DNA of 64,000 nucleotides from Acetomicrobium hydrogeniformans ATCC BAA-1850 (lineage in GTDB: Bacteria > Synergistota > Synergistia > Synergistales > Acetomicrobiaceae): positions 1,684,001-1,748,000 of the forward strand of contig NZ_ACJX03000001.1 of the NCBI RefSeq assembly GCF_000160455.2. Direction: 5' to 3'. Both the position numbers and the translations under genes were made by a program. The notes below the pieces were generated by a model, which did no database searches, was not told the DNA's origin, and saw nothing but the letters and a program-made list of their open reading frames with translations. The number at the start of each line of letters is the position of its first letter. The stretch's first letter is position 1. Of this stretch, positions 50,362 to 59,238 are shown one piece after another.

Positions 50362-51195
50362 ATGAAATTGATAATAGGTAAACCATTGGGCTTCTGTTTT
50401 GGAGTGAAGAGGGCGATAGACGAGCTCGAAAAAGCGTTGAAGAAGTACGGAAGCATCTATGCCCTGGGCAGCCCAATTCATAACGAGGAAGAAGTTAAAA
50501 GGTTGAAATCCTTGGGCCTTAGATTGGTGGAGAGCGTAGAAGAATTGCCCTCTCAGTCGATAGTTTTCATAAGAGCTCATGGCACCACTCCAGAAGTTCT
50601 TAAGCAGGCAAAATATAAAGGATGCACAATTATAGATGGTACATGCCCGTCGGTAAAAAATGCCCAAGAGAAGGCACGCCTTCTGTCCGAAGAGGGCTAC
50701 GAAGTTGTAATCGTTGGAGATCCAAACCATCCTGAAGTTCAAAGCATCAAAGGTTGTGTATCTGCTTATGCTAGTGTGATAAATTCATCTAAGGATGTTG
50801 CAACTTTTCCCAATAAAGATAAAATAGGCGTGGTTTCTCAAACTACCCAAGAAGAAGGGGCGTTACTCTCTGTAGTTAGCGCCCTAGTGCCCAAGGCTAG
50901 GGAATTGCGTGTTTACAATACTATTTGCAAGGCTACCTTGCATAGACAGGAAGCTGTAAGAAAATTGGCAGCCGATACGGAGGGAGTTATCGTTATTGGC
51001 GGGCATAACAGCACTAATACGGCGAAGCTTGTAGAAGTTGCCAAGAGGGAGGGATGCGACGTTCTTTGGATAGCTAACCCCCAGGAGATAGACGAATCTT
51101 GGCTTTATGGCAAGCATATAATTGGAATAGCTGCTGGAGCTTCTACTCCAGATTGGCTAATAAAAGAAGTAATTAGTTTATTATCACGTAGGTAG
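50362..51195 (+). CDS. ispH: 4-hydroxy-3-methylbut-2-enyl diphosphate reductase
   Basis: The last MEP-pathway enzyme, an iron-sulfur reductase making IPP and DMAPP. The three cluster cysteines are seen in GFCFGVKRAID (Cys12), DGTCPSVKNAQ and YNTICKATLHRQE. The HGTTP and GHNSTNT segments bind substrate. Length 277 aa. In clostridia IspH is often fused to an S1 protein; here the S1 gene follows as a separate frame 13 nt downstream. Confidence 0.96.
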   Translation: MKLIIGKPLGFCFGVKRAIDELEKALKKYGSIYALGSPIHNEEEVKRLKSLGLRLVESVEELPSQSIVFIRAHGTTPEVLKQAKYKGCTIIDGTCPSVKNAQEKARLLSEEGYEVVIVGDPNHPEVQSIKGCVSAYASVINSSKDVATFPNKDKIGVVSQTTQEEGALLSVVSALVPKARELRVYNTICKATLHRQEAVRKLAADTEGVIVIGGHNSTNTAKLVEVAKREGCDVLWIANPQEIDESWLYGKHIIGIAAGASTPDWLIKEVISLLSRR

Positions 51196-51208
51196 TCAAG
51201 GAGGATGG

Positions 51209-52750
51209 TTGGTAATGGTTGAGGAAGAAAGGCGAGAAGGGCAAGAACATATCGAATCGGAAATGGCAGGCTCTTCCGCGCAAGAATCACAAGAAACGAT
51301 GGAAGATCTCATTACGCAGCACGGACCTGAGAACATCCACAGGGGCAAGGTTGTCGAAGGTGTCATAATTGACAAAAGCGGCGACGGATGGCTGGTCGAC
51401 ATAGGCTTTAAATGCGAGGGTTTTTTGCCTAAGCGTGAATGGACTCATAGCATATTGGTGGATGATAACGCTGAGCCAAATATTGGCGATGAAGTGCGTG
51501 CAGAGGTCACCAAGGTAGTACAAGGAGAGGAATCTCAAGTTCTCTTAAGCAGGTGGCGTTTGCTTTTTGATGAAAGATGGGAAGCGCTGGAAAACGCATT
51601 GAAGCAGAGGGAAACAATTGCTGTAATGGGACTGCGGAAGGTAAAAGGAGGGCTCATAGTAAATGCCTATGGCCTAGAAGGTTTCGTGCCCATATCCCAT
51701 CTGGCTGAAGAGGGCAAGTTGGTAAATCCATCCAAATTTGTAAACCAGGAAATTGAGGTAAAATTATTGGAGAAGGATCGTAGGAAGAGAAGACTGATCT
51801 TTTCCAGGAGATTGCTTCTCGAAGAGGAATTGGCCCGAAAGAAAAAAGAATTCTTTGAAAACCTCGAAGAAGGAGATGTTCTGGAAGGTGTTGTGACGAG
51901 CATCACCTCCTTTGGAGCATTTGTCGATTTGGGCCCCGTAGAGGGTTTGGTACACATAAGTGAACTTTCCTGGAGCAAAAACGTAAAACCGCGCGATGTC
52001 GTCAAAAAGGGCAACAAGGTGAAGGTAAAAGTTTTGCATATCGATCCCGAACAGGAAAAAATTTCTTTGAGCATCAAACAAACTGAACCGGATCCCTGGG
52101 AAGTAATAGGCGAAGGCCTAAAACCAGGCGACAAGATCCACGGCCGAATAACAAATACCGTAGATTTCGGTGCCTTTGTAGAGATTAAACCTGGAGTCGA
52201 AGGTTTGATTCACATTAGCGATATTTCTTGGGGGCATATAGATCATCCCAGGGAAGTTTTGAAAAAGGGACAGGACATAGAAGTACAGGTACTGGATATC
52301 GATTTAGATCAAAAAAGAATCAGCCTAGGTTATAAGCAGCTTCATGACCCTTGGAGCACGATCATGGAGCGCTATCAGCAGGGACAGGATGTCACTGTTA
52401 GGGTTGTAAAAATTGTCGATTTCGGTGCCTTTGTCGAGATAGAAAGTGGAATAGAAGGGCTTATACACATATCTCAGATATCGAGACGCCATATAGATGA
52501 CGTTTCAAAGGTCCTAAAAAAAGGTGACGAGGTAAAAGCCAGGATATTGGAGATAGATCCAAATGAGAAGCGGATTAGATTAAGCATTAAGGCGCTGGAG
52601 GAAGAAGAAAAAGAACAGGTACAGCGGGAGGAAAAAGCCGAGGGGAAGAGCAGGGTAACGGAAAACAAGAACAATAACGTACAACAAACCGAAGAAGATG
52701 GCGCAATCGTTACTATAGGGGATGTTCTGAGGGATCAATTTAAAGTTTAG
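51209..52750 (+). CDS. rpsA: Ribosomal protein S1-like RNA-binding protein with five S1 repeats
   Basis: A 513-aa protein with an acidic N-terminus (1-40) and five S1 motifs. These begin near residues 45 (GKVVEGVIIDKSGDGWLVDIG), 130 (degenerate), 220 (GVVTSITSFGAFVDLGPVEGLVHISELSW), 305 and 390; each of the last three ends with the GLIHIS or GLVHIS pattern. The C-terminal 60 residues are charged. It helps mRNA binding to the ribosome. The start is TTG 51209 or ATG 51215, after AAGGAGG (51198-51204). It lies next to ispH, matching the clostridial IspH-S1 fusion. Confidence 0.92.
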   Translation: MVMVEEERREGQEHIESEMAGSSAQESQETMEDLITQHGPENIHRGKVVEGVIIDKSGDGWLVDIGFKCEGFLPKREWTHSILVDDNAEPNIGDEVRAEVTKVVQGEESQVLLSRWRLLFDERWEALENALKQRETIAVMGLRKVKGGLIVNAYGLEGFVPISHLAEEGKLVNPSKFVNQEIEVKLLEKDRRKRRLIFSRRLLLEEELARKKKEFFENLEEGDVLEGVVTSITSFGAFVDLGPVEGLVHISELSWSKNVKPRDVVKKGNKVKVKVLHIDPEQEKISLSIKQTEPDPWEVIGEGLKPGDKIHGRITNTVDFGAFVEIKPGVEGLIHISDISWGHIDHPREVLKKGQDIEVQVLDIDLDQKRISLGYKQLHDPWSTIMERYQQGQDVTVRVVKIVDFGAFVEIESGIEGLIHISQISRRHIDDVSKVLKKGDEVKARILEIDPNEKRIRLSIKALEEEEKEQVQREEKAEGKSRVTENKNNNVQQTEEDGAIVTIGDVLRDQFKV

Positions 52751-52773
52751 CTCTTCGATTCTCAATGTGTGCA

Positions 52774-52797
52774 TGATATAATTGTGTATGCTATAAT
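52774..52797 (+). promoter_or_regulatory. Two tandem extended -10 promoter elements before def
   Basis: TG-A-TATAAT (52774-52782) and TG-C-TATAAT (52789-52797) are two perfect -10 hexamers with the extended TGn motif, 15 bp apart. No good -35 is seen for either, which is acceptable for extended -10 promoters. Transcripts from here would soon meet the hairpin at 52825. Confidence 0.55.
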
Positions 52798-52824
52798 AAA
52801 GGAAATCAAGTTGGCACTAACGGT

Positions 52825-52860
52825 AACAAAGAGGCGCGTTTTTTTAGCGCCTCTTTGTTC
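52825..52860 (+). terminator. Strong hairpin, terminator-like, between rpsA and def
   Basis: AACAAAGAGGCGC (52825-52837) and GCGCCTCTTTGTT (52847-52859) form a 13-bp perfect stem; the loop holds seven T. The lower stem is A/T-rich, so GAGGCGC/GCGCCTC plus TTTGTT acts as a normal intrinsic terminator. It ends the ispH-rpsA transcription unit or attenuates def. Confidence 0.75.
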
Positions 52861-52880
52861 GGGAAAGGGGCAATCTAACG

Positions 52881-53378
52881 GTGGCTATTTTGGAAGTAAT
52901 AAAGTATCCAAACCCGATATTGCGTTCCAAAAATAAAATCGTCACAGCCTTTAATGACGATTTAAAAAAATTGATAGAAGATATGTATGAAACTATGTAT
53001 GCAAATGACGGATTGGGTTTAGCTGCCCCTCAAGTCGGGATCAATTTAATGGTTGCTGTGGTGGATTATGAAGGTAAGAAATACACTCTCGTCAATCCCG
53101 CTATTTTAGAAAAGAGGGGAGAACAAACAGGGCGAGAGGGATGCCTCAGCTTCCCAGAGGTCTTCGAAGATATCGAAAGGCCGGAAATAGTCAAAATCGA
53201 AGCCTTCGATGAAAATGGCGAAAAATATGCGATCGAAGCTTCTGGCTTGTTGGCTCGAGCCTTTTGCCACGAGATTGATCATTTGCACGGAAGGCTCATA
53301 ATCGATATGGTGTCGCCCGTAAAGAGAAATATGATACAAAAAAAATTCAAAAAACTAAAAAAGGGTGTAACACATTGA
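52881..53378 (+). CDS. def: Peptide deformylase
   Basis: Removes the formyl group from nascent proteins. The three metal-site motifs are complete: GLGLAAPQVG, EGCLSFP (Cys ligand) and HEIDHLHG (two His and Glu). 165 aa with a basic tail. GTG 52881 follows AAAGGGG. Its stop overlaps the TTG start of fmt (TTGA), so deformylase and formyltransferase are made together. Confidence 0.97.
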   Translation: MAILEVIKYPNPILRSKNKIVTAFNDDLKKLIEDMYETMYANDGLGLAAPQVGINLMVAVVDYEGKKYTLVNPAILEKRGEQTGREGCLSFPEVFEDIERPEIVKIEAFDENGEKYAIEASGLLARAFCHEIDHLHGRLIIDMVSPVKRNMIQKKFKKLKKGVTH

Positions 53379-54313
53379 AGATGTGGTATATGGGATCAGG
53401 ATCTTGGGGAGCGCAGTGCTTAAGGGAATTAGCGAGGTTATCATACAACCCTGAGTTGGTTATAACGAGTGGGCCAAGGCCTTCAGGCAGAGGCTTGAGA
53501 CGAAAACCGAATGATGTTGAAGAGATGGCATATTGGTTGGATATAGAGGTAAGGCGAAGCGAGAATATCAATGACGACGTGATTATTAAGGAAAAATTGA
53601 TGTTAAATTCTCCCGAGTTAATAGTTGTAATTGATTTTGGACAGAAGATCAAAGAACCCTTTCTGTCTACACCTAAGTTTGGCTGTATAAATTTACACCC
53701 TTCCCTTTTGCCCAAATACCGGGGAGCTGCTCCAATTCAAAGAGCGATAATGGATGGACAACAAATCACAGGGGTCACGGTATTTAGGCTAACTGAATCA
53801 TTGGATGCCGGTCCTATTTTAGCTCAAGATAAAGTATACATTGATTTAGACGATACTGCCGGAACTTTAGGCGAAAAACTTCGTTGCAGAGGTATAGAAC
53901 TTCTTATAAATACATTAGACGCCCTTCCAAAAGGAATTTACGAATTTAGAGAACAGGACGAATCGGAAGCGACATACGCCCCAAAAATAACTAACGAAGA
54001 GGCCCTTTTCGATTTTAACGAAGAGGCTTTGAAGATCCATAATAAGGTCAGAGCGCTTAATCCGGAACCGGGAGCATATACGCTTATAAACGACAAAAGG
54101 CTTAAGGTTTGGAGAACGAAACTGATCAACAACGATGAAGTATTTGCTCCTGTCGGAACAATATTTAAGATTGTTGACGGTTTTCCCGTAGTGGCATGTG
54201 GAAAGGGTGCTGTTTTGCTCCTTGAAGTGCAACGAGAGGGTAAAAAGGTCGTTAATGGACGCTCCTTTTTAAATGGTTTGCGATTGCGTGAGGGGGATGT
54301 TTTGACTTGTTAA
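53375..54313 (+). CDS. fmt: Methionyl-tRNA formyltransferase
   Basis: Formylates initiator Met-tRNA with 10-formyltetrahydrofolate. The 312-aa protein shows LHPSLLPKYRGAAPIQRAI with the catalytic Asn/His region (NLHPS), the SLDAGPIL segment containing the catalytic Asp, and a C-terminal OB-like domain. The N-terminal motif MGSGSWGAQCLREL is slightly atypical (usually F-MGTP-FA). It starts with TTG overlapping def and overlaps the next gene by 7 bp. Confidence 0.95.
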   Translation: MKMWYMGSGSWGAQCLRELARLSYNPELVITSGPRPSGRGLRRKPNDVEEMAYWLDIEVRRSENINDDVIIKEKLMLNSPELIVVIDFGQKIKEPFLSTPKFGCINLHPSLLPKYRGAAPIQRAIMDGQQITGVTVFRLTESLDAGPILAQDKVYIDLDDTAGTLGEKLRCRGIELLINTLDALPKGIYEFREQDESEATYAPKITNEEALFDFNEEALKIHNKVRALNPEPGAYTLINDKRLKVWRTKLINNDEVFAPVGTIFKIVDGFPVVACGKGAVLLLEVQREGKKVVNGRSFLNGLRLREGDVLTC

Positions 54314-55029
54314 TTTGGGATAATATCAGGCATGAAGCTTTAAAGAAATATAGATGGGGTAAAATAATTGCTGTAACCGGGAGGTTAGGCTCGGGAAAGA
54401 CTGAGTTTTTGCTAAATCTGGCCAGCGCATTCAAAGCAAAAGGGGAAGAAATTACCATAGTTGATGTCGATATCACAAACCCTTACTTTTGCCTAAGAGA
54501 TATAGCCTCGACTTTACAGAAAGAGGGTTATAAAGTCATCACTCCGCCGGGAGAAACGAAATGGAGCGATTTACCCCTTGTTAGTGCCGAAGTTCATAAT
54601 GCCATTATGGACAACGGAAGGGTTTTGTTGGATATAGGTGGTGATGAAAAGGGCGCTCTAGCCCTTACACAACTTCTTCCCGAGATAGAACAACAGGACC
54701 ACACGGTTTTGTATGTCGTCAATCCCTTTAGACCTATGAGTTCTACCGAAGAGGAAATAGAAAAGTTAAAACAGAACATCGAAAATGTTTCCGGTTTATC
54801 GATTGACGGCGTTATTTGTAATCCCCATTTGGGAAACGATACAGCAGTTGAAAATGTAGTTTCGGGGTATGAGGTGGTAAGAAATTATTCCATGAGGGAC
54901 CAAATACCTCTGTATTATCTTAGCACCACGACCTCGAATTATGACGAAGTTGCAGAAAGGGTTAGAGATGCGGTTATTTGGCCTTTAACCCGAAAAATTC
55001 TAATGCCTTGGGAAAGGAGTGAGGTTTAA
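54307..55029 (+). CDS. P-loop ATPase (CobQ/ParA-like) next to a ketoacid oxidoreductase
   Basis: A 240-aa nucleotide-binding protein with Walker A TGRLGSGKTEF near residues 24-34, DVDITNPYFCLRDIA in the place of the ParA/MinD switch, and a DIGGDEKGA segment. It is not a typical partition protein, as no partner is nearby. It starts with TTG inside the end of fmt and its stop directly adjoins the ferredoxin subunit of the VOR operon. A role in cofactor insertion or regulation of the oxidoreductase is possible, but this is inference from position. I do not recognise a named family. Confidence 0.75.
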   Translation: MLIWDNIRHEALKKYRWGKIIAVTGRLGSGKTEFLLNLASAFKAKGEEITIVDVDITNPYFCLRDIASTLQKEGYKVITPPGETKWSDLPLVSAEVHNAIMDNGRVLLDIGGDEKGALALTQLLPEIEQQDHTVLYVVNPFRPMSSTEEEIEKLKQNIENVSGLSIDGVICNPHLGNDTAVENVVSGYEVVRNYSMRDQIPLYYLSTTTSNYDEVAERVRDAVIWPLTRKILMPWERSEV

Positions 55030-55245
55030 ATGCCTAAAGGGCGAGTTGAGGTTTTGGAGGAAAAGTGCAAGAGCTGTGGTCTTTGTGTCGAAGCCTGTCC
55101 CAACAAGGTGCTCAAAATTTCCGATCGCATTAACAGTAAGGGCTACAGACCCGCGGAGCAGTTCAAAGAAGGATGCGTTGCATGCAAAATGTGTGCTATG
55201 ATGTGCCCTGATGTAGCAATCGAGGTATACCGCGTAGAATCTTAA
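55030..55245 (+). CDS. vorD: 2-ketoacid:ferredoxin oxidoreductase, delta (ferredoxin) subunit
   Basis: A 71-aa ferredoxin with two 4Fe-4S motifs: [12 protein letters not shown] and [12 protein letters not shown]. It passes electrons from the thiamine enzyme to ferredoxin. The ATG directly follows the preceding stop, with AAGGAGTGAG upstream. First of the four-gene set vorDBAC, in which the subunits are separate rather than fused. Confidence 0.9.
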   Translation: MPKGRVEVLEEKCKSCGLCVEACPNKVLKISDRINSKGYRPAEQFKEGCVACKMCAMMCPDVAIEVYRVES

Positions 55246-55264
55246 AAAAGTGGGGGTGTGATCA

Positions 55265-56326
55265 GTGTCCAATCGAGTTTTAATGAAAGGCAACGAGGCT
55301 TTTGCCGAAGCCGCCGTGCAGGCGGGATGTAAATATTTCTTCGGATATCCGATAACGCCGCAGAACGAAATACCGGAATATATGTCGAAGAGACTGCCTG
55401 AAGTTGGTGGGGTATACCTTCAAGCGGAGAGCGAAGTTGCCGGAATTAATATGATCTTTGGGGCAGCCGGAACCGGTTTTAGGACCTTAATCTCTTCTTC
55501 GAGCCCCGGCATTTCTTTGATGAGCGAAGGGATAAGTTACATTGCAGCTGCAGAGTTACCCTGTGTCATCATAAATGTGATGAGAGGGGGGCCGGGTTTA
55601 GGCGGTATCTTGCCAGCTCAATCGGATTACTTTCAGGCGACCAAGGGCGGTGGCCATGGCGATTACAGATTATTGACCCTTGCTCCTGGAACTTTACAGG
55701 AAGCCACGGAATTTATAATGATGGCCTTCGATTTAGCAGAATATTACCGCAATCCGGTCATGATCTTGGCCGACGGGTTCATGGGGCAGATGATGGAGGC
55801 AATAGAATTCAAAAAGGTAAAACTGAATTACGATATTCCCGATCCGAAGGAATGGGCAATAGGATATATGGCCGAAAGAGGCAAGAGAGCTTTAATAAAG
55901 AGCTTATCCTTAGACCCCGAGATGCTTGAGAAACACAATCAAAAACTTCAAGAAAAATATCGCAGGATGGAAGAGAAAGAAGTTCGATACGAGTCCGTTG
56001 GCGTAGAAGATGCTGATGTAGTAATTGCTGCATACGGGACCACTGCAAGAATTGCCAAGTCCTCGATAAAGAAATTGAGGGATCAGGGCATGAAAGTTGG
56101 TTTAATAAGACCGCAAAGCCTGTATCCCTTCCCTTATAAACCATTTAACGATCTTCCCGACGGAGTCAAACATGTTTTGGTCGTCGAGATGAGCTGTGGC
56201 CAAATGATAGAGGACGTGAAGCTGGGTGTGCAGGGCAAAGTTCCGGTAAGCTTTTACGGAAGGTGCGGCGGAATGGCACCATCGGTCGAAGAGATCGAAG
56301 AAGCCGCTAAAAAACTGCTAGGTTAA
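55265..56326 (+). CDS. vorB: 2-ketoacid (ketoisovalerate-type):ferredoxin oxidoreductase, alpha subunit
   Basis: A 353-aa pyrimidine-binding subunit of the oxygen-sensitive oxidoreductase that converts a 2-ketoacid and CoA to acyl-CoA, CO2 and reduced ferredoxin. Family features include FGYPITPQNEIPE, the ESEVAGINMIFGAAGTG segment, GPGLGGILPAQSDYFQ and the C-terminal transketolase-like domain with VEMSCGQMIEDVK. It looks most like the VorB/KorA type that acts on branched-chain ketoacids or 2-oxoglutarate; substrate choice is by family resemblance. Start GTG 55265 after GGGGGTG. Confidence 0.9.
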   Translation: MSNRVLMKGNEAFAEAAVQAGCKYFFGYPITPQNEIPEYMSKRLPEVGGVYLQAESEVAGINMIFGAAGTGFRTLISSSSPGISLMSEGISYIAAAELPCVIINVMRGGPGLGGILPAQSDYFQATKGGGHGDYRLLTLAPGTLQEATEFIMMAFDLAEYYRNPVMILADGFMGQMMEAIEFKKVKLNYDIPDPKEWAIGYMAERGKRALIKSLSLDPEMLEKHNQKLQEKYRRMEEKEVRYESVGVEDADVVIAAYGTTARIAKSSIKKLRDQGMKVGLIRPQSLYPFPYKPFNDLPDGVKHVLVVEMSCGQMIEDVKLGVQGKVPVSFYGRCGGMAPSVEEIEEAAKKLLG

Positions 56327-56343
56327 TATAGGGGGGGACAGAG

Positions 56344-57087
56344 ATGGCTGAAGTGAAGATATTTGAGCGCCCTAAATCAATGACCGATGTTTCAACACAC
56401 TACTGTCCGGGATGCACTCATGGCATCGTTCATCGCTTAGTGGCCGAGGTTATAGATGAGCTTGGAATCCAGGAGAAGACAGTTGGCGTAGCACCGGTTG
56501 GCTGTGCCGTGTTGCTGTATAATTACATCAATACAGATATGTATGAGGCAGCCCATGGAAGAGCTCCTGCAGTTGCAACAGGCTGCAAGAGGGTAAGGCC
56601 GGATCTGACGGTTTTTACCTATCAAGGAGACGGGGACCTTGCTTCCATTGGTGCGGCTGAGATAGTACATGCTGCCAATAGAGGTGAAAATATAACTGTC
56701 ATCTTTATCAATAATGCAATATATGGCATGACTGGCGGACAAATGGCCCCAACGACACTTCTTAAGCAAAGAACTACCACTTGTCCCTTCGGAAGGGATC
56801 CAAAGGCAAATGGTTATCCCATAAGAGTAGCAGAGATGCTCGCAACATTGGAGGCTCCAGGCTATATAGCTCGCGTTACCGTGGCGAGGCCAAAGTACGT
56901 GATAAAGACAAAGGAAGCCATTAAAAAGGCCTTCCAAACCCAGATCGACGGTAAGGGTTTTTCTCTAGTGGAAGTCCTTTCCACATGTCCGACCAACTGG
57001 GGTATGCGTCCCACAGAAGCTTTGAAATGGCTAGAAGAGAATATGATCCCTTACTATCCCTTGGGCGAGTTCAAGCTCCCCAATTAA
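56344..57087 (+). CDS. vorA: 2-ketoacid:ferredoxin oxidoreductase, beta (TPP-binding) subunit
   Basis: A 247-aa thiamine diphosphate-binding subunit. It has the N-terminal CPGC ([13 protein letters not shown]), the TPP/Mg motif GDGDLASIG followed by [16 protein letters not shown], and the conserved [15 protein letters not shown]. Together with the alpha subunit it forms the catalytic site. GGGGGGA precedes the ATG 18 nt after vorB. Confidence 0.92.
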   Translation: MAEVKIFERPKSMTDVSTHYCPGCTHGIVHRLVAEVIDELGIQEKTVGVAPVGCAVLLYNYINTDMYEAAHGRAPAVATGCKRVRPDLTVFTYQGDGDLASIGAAEIVHAANRGENITVIFINNAIYGMTGGQMAPTTLLKQRTTTCPFGRDPKANGYPIRVAEMLATLEAPGYIARVTVARPKYVIKTKEAIKKAFQTQIDGKGFSLVEVLSTCPTNWGMRPTEALKWLEENMIPYYPLGEFKLPN

Positions 57088-57101
57088 GGTAGGTGAATCA
57101 G

Positions 57102-57668
57102 ATGAGCTTTTATAGAGAAATGATTGCAGCAGGTTTTGGTGGCCAAGGGGTAATGCTTCTAGGTCAAATAGTTGCTCATGCGGCCTTAAACGAGGGCAAT
57201 AATGTGATGTGGATTCCCTCCTATGGACCGGAAATGCGCGGTGGTACGGCTAATTGCAGTGTCATAGTAAGCGATGGCGAGGTAGCTTCTCCACTGGTGT
57301 CCTCTCCTGATGTCCTGGTCATCATGAATCAGCCTTCCCTTGCGAAGTTCGTGGGAAAACTGAGAAAGGGAGGTACACTGATTTACAACGAAGATCTCGT
57401 CACTTATGATAATCCTCGGGATGATGTAAATATAGTGAAAGTGAAGGCGAACAGCATCGCTATGGAATTGGGCAACGAGAAGGTAGCAAACATCGTGGTT
57501 CTGGGAGCTTTGGCAGAAACTGTCGATATAGCTTCAGCGGATGCCCTTAAAGAAGCTGTAAAAGAAATATTGGGTGCGAAAAAGGCCCATCTTCTTGAGA
57601 TCAACATGAAAGCCTTTGAAAAGGGGCAGGAAGTTGGTAAGCAGTACGTAGCTCAGGCCAATTCTTAA
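57102..57668 (+). CDS. vorC: 2-ketoacid:ferredoxin oxidoreductase, gamma subunit
   Basis: A 188-aa subunit with the conserved GFGGQGVMLLGQIVAHAA, PSYGPEMRGGTANCSVIVS and a GALAETV segment. ATG 57102 follows AGGTGA by 5 nt; an in-frame GTG at 57093 is part of that ribosome-binding site. It completes the vorDBAC operon. A Nudix hydrolase gene begins 2 nt later. Confidence 0.9.
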   Translation: MSFYREMIAAGFGGQGVMLLGQIVAHAALNEGNNVMWIPSYGPEMRGGTANCSVIVSDGEVASPLVSSPDVLVIMNQPSLAKFVGKLRKGGTLIYNEDLVTYDNPRDDVNIVKVKANSIAMELGNEKVANIVVLGALAETVDIASADALKEAVKEILGAKKAHLLEINMKAFEKGQEVGKQYVAQANS

Positions 57669-57670
57669 TC

Positions 57671-58210
57671 ATGGATAAAAACGAGCAATGTATATCTTCT
57701 AGGGAAGTTTACAGTGGAAAGATAGTAAAATTAAACGTCGATGAAGTAAGGTTGTCCAATGGCCACGTAACCAGAAGAGAAGTGGTCAAACATGCTCCGG
57801 CGGTGGCAATTCTGGCTGTTAATGACAAAGGCGAAATTGTGTTAGTTCGCCAATTCAGATATGCGACAGGAAAAGAGTTGCTGGAAGTACCTGCCGGGAT
57901 AATGGAAGAAGGAGAATCGCCAGCGGAGACGGCAAAGCGCGAACTTAGGGAAGAGATTGGATACGATGCGAGAAATATAGAACACATCGCTAGTTTTTAC
58001 TCTTCTCCCGGTTTTGCGAACGAGATAATCCATCTTTTCTATGCAACGGAAATATTTCCTTCTAAGTTAGATGGCGATGAAGATGAAATAATAGAAAAGG
58101 TGATAGTTGCTCCTAAAGAGTGCCGACGCCTTATCGAAGACAAAAAAATTGAGGACGCAAAAACTTTTGCAGCGCTAATGTGGTATTTGAATCGTCGCAG
58201 GGATCAATGA
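57671..58210 (+). CDS. nudF: Nudix hydrolase, ADP-ribose pyrophosphatase type
   Basis: A 179-aa Mg-dependent hydrolase of nucleoside diphosphate compounds. The Nudix box GIMEEGESPAETAKRELREE-x-GY is complete (around residues 77-97). The preceding RQFRYATGKELLEVPAG and the following FYSSPGFANE are typical of ADP-ribose pyrophosphatases. It starts 2 nt after vorC, so it is cotranscribed. A strong terminator follows. Confidence 0.9.
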   Translation: MDKNEQCISSREVYSGKIVKLNVDEVRLSNGHVTRREVVKHAPAVAILAVNDKGEIVLVRQFRYATGKELLEVPAGIMEEGESPAETAKRELREEIGYDARNIEHIASFYSSPGFANEIIHLFYATEIFPSKLDGDEDEIIEKVIVAPKECRRLIEDKKIEDAKTFAALMWYLNRRRDQ

Positions 58211-58264
58211 TCATTTGCGATCCGTTATCCCGGAGAAAATAGCTTTTAGGCTCAATTTAAATGT

Positions 58265-58309
58265 AAAATAAACCTACGCCCCTATTTTCAAAGGGCGTAG
58301 GTTTATTTT
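58265..58309 (+). terminator. Long perfect bidirectional terminator before xerD
   Basis: AAAATAAACCTACGCCC (58265-58281) and its exact complement (58293-58309) give a 17-bp stem with an 11-nt loop and flanking A/T runs. It ends the vor-nudF unit only a few bases before the xerD ribosome-binding site. Confidence 0.9.
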
Positions 58310-58326
58310 AAAGGGAGATGATAGAG

Positions 58327-59217
58327 GTGCCTGAAGAAAGTCATAAGCTGGTTCGCGACTTTGCAGGCTACCTTCGCCTGGAAAGGGGTTATAGCGAAAA
58401 CACCATAGAGGCTTACATGACCGATATAGCCAAATGGATCAAGTTTTGCAGCAATCAAAATCTGGATCCAATCCCTCCCAGACACGAATATATGTCACGT
58501 TTTTTAAAGGCGATGGCATCGGAAGGAAAATCCAAAGCTTCCCTACAACGATATGCTGCGGCTATACGATCTTGGAATCGCTATCTGACCATAGAAGGGT
58601 GGGTTGACGGCGAACAGTGGTTGCCATCATTGCCCTCTAAGGAGCAAAAGTTGCCTCGAATTTTGAGCGAAGGCGAAATAGAGCGCCTGATTTCTTCCTG
58701 CAGAGACGGGTCTGTTCTTGGGGGGCGAGATGAAACTTTGTTTGAATTGGCTTACGGTTGTGGATTAAGAGCCTCAGAGGTTTGTTCTCTAGCCCTTGAA
58801 GATATAGACTGGCGTGCCGGAACCCTTAGAGTGATAGGAAAAGGCGATAAGGAGAGGGTAGTTCCTTTACTTGGTTCCGTGAAAGAAAAGTTGAGACATT
58901 ATGTCGATGCCATACGGCCACTTCTTAACAGGAGAGAAGAACGCTGGTTATTTTTGACAAGGACCGGAAGAAAACTGCATAGAGAGGACCTGTGGAGGAT
59001 TATTCGGCGAAGAGGAAAGGCAGCAGGAATACCGTCCGTAAGGCTTCATCCACACGTGTTGCGTCATTCGCTGGCTACTCATATGCTGAGGCGGGGATTA
59101 GATCTAAGAACACTACAGGAACTTTTAGGCCATGCTTCAATATCAACAACAGAACGATATACCCATCTTGATTTGGAGCTACGCGACATATACGATAAAT
59201 GCCATCCCAGAGCTTAA
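58327..59217 (+). CDS. xerD: Site-specific tyrosine recombinase XerD/XerC type
   Basis: A 296-aa recombinase that resolves chromosome dimers at dif. The N-terminal SAM-like domain (LRLERGYSENTIEAY) is followed by the catalytic domain with Arg in GLRASEVCSL, Lys in GKGDKER, HVLRHSLATHML, and LLGHASISTTERYTH with the final His and Tyr. The complete RHRY set predicts activity. GTG 58327 lies 9 nt after GGGAG; the ATG at 58318 touches that site. Followed 3 nt later by deoB, as in many Gram-positive genomes. No dif site was sought. Confidence 0.92.
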   Translation: MPEESHKLVRDFAGYLRLERGYSENTIEAYMTDIAKWIKFCSNQNLDPIPPRHEYMSRFLKAMASEGKSKASLQRYAAAIRSWNRYLTIEGWVDGEQWLPSLPSKEQKLPRILSEGEIERLISSCRDGSVLGGRDETLFELAYGCGLRASEVCSLALEDIDWRAGTLRVIGKGDKERVVPLLGSVKEKLRHYVDAIRPLLNRREERWLFLTRTGRKLHREDLWRIIRRRGKAAGIPSVRLHPHVLRHSLATHMLRRGLDLRTLQELLGHASISTTERYTHLDLELRDIYDKCHPRA

Positions 59218-59238
59218 CCCATGATTGGAGGTTTTCCA

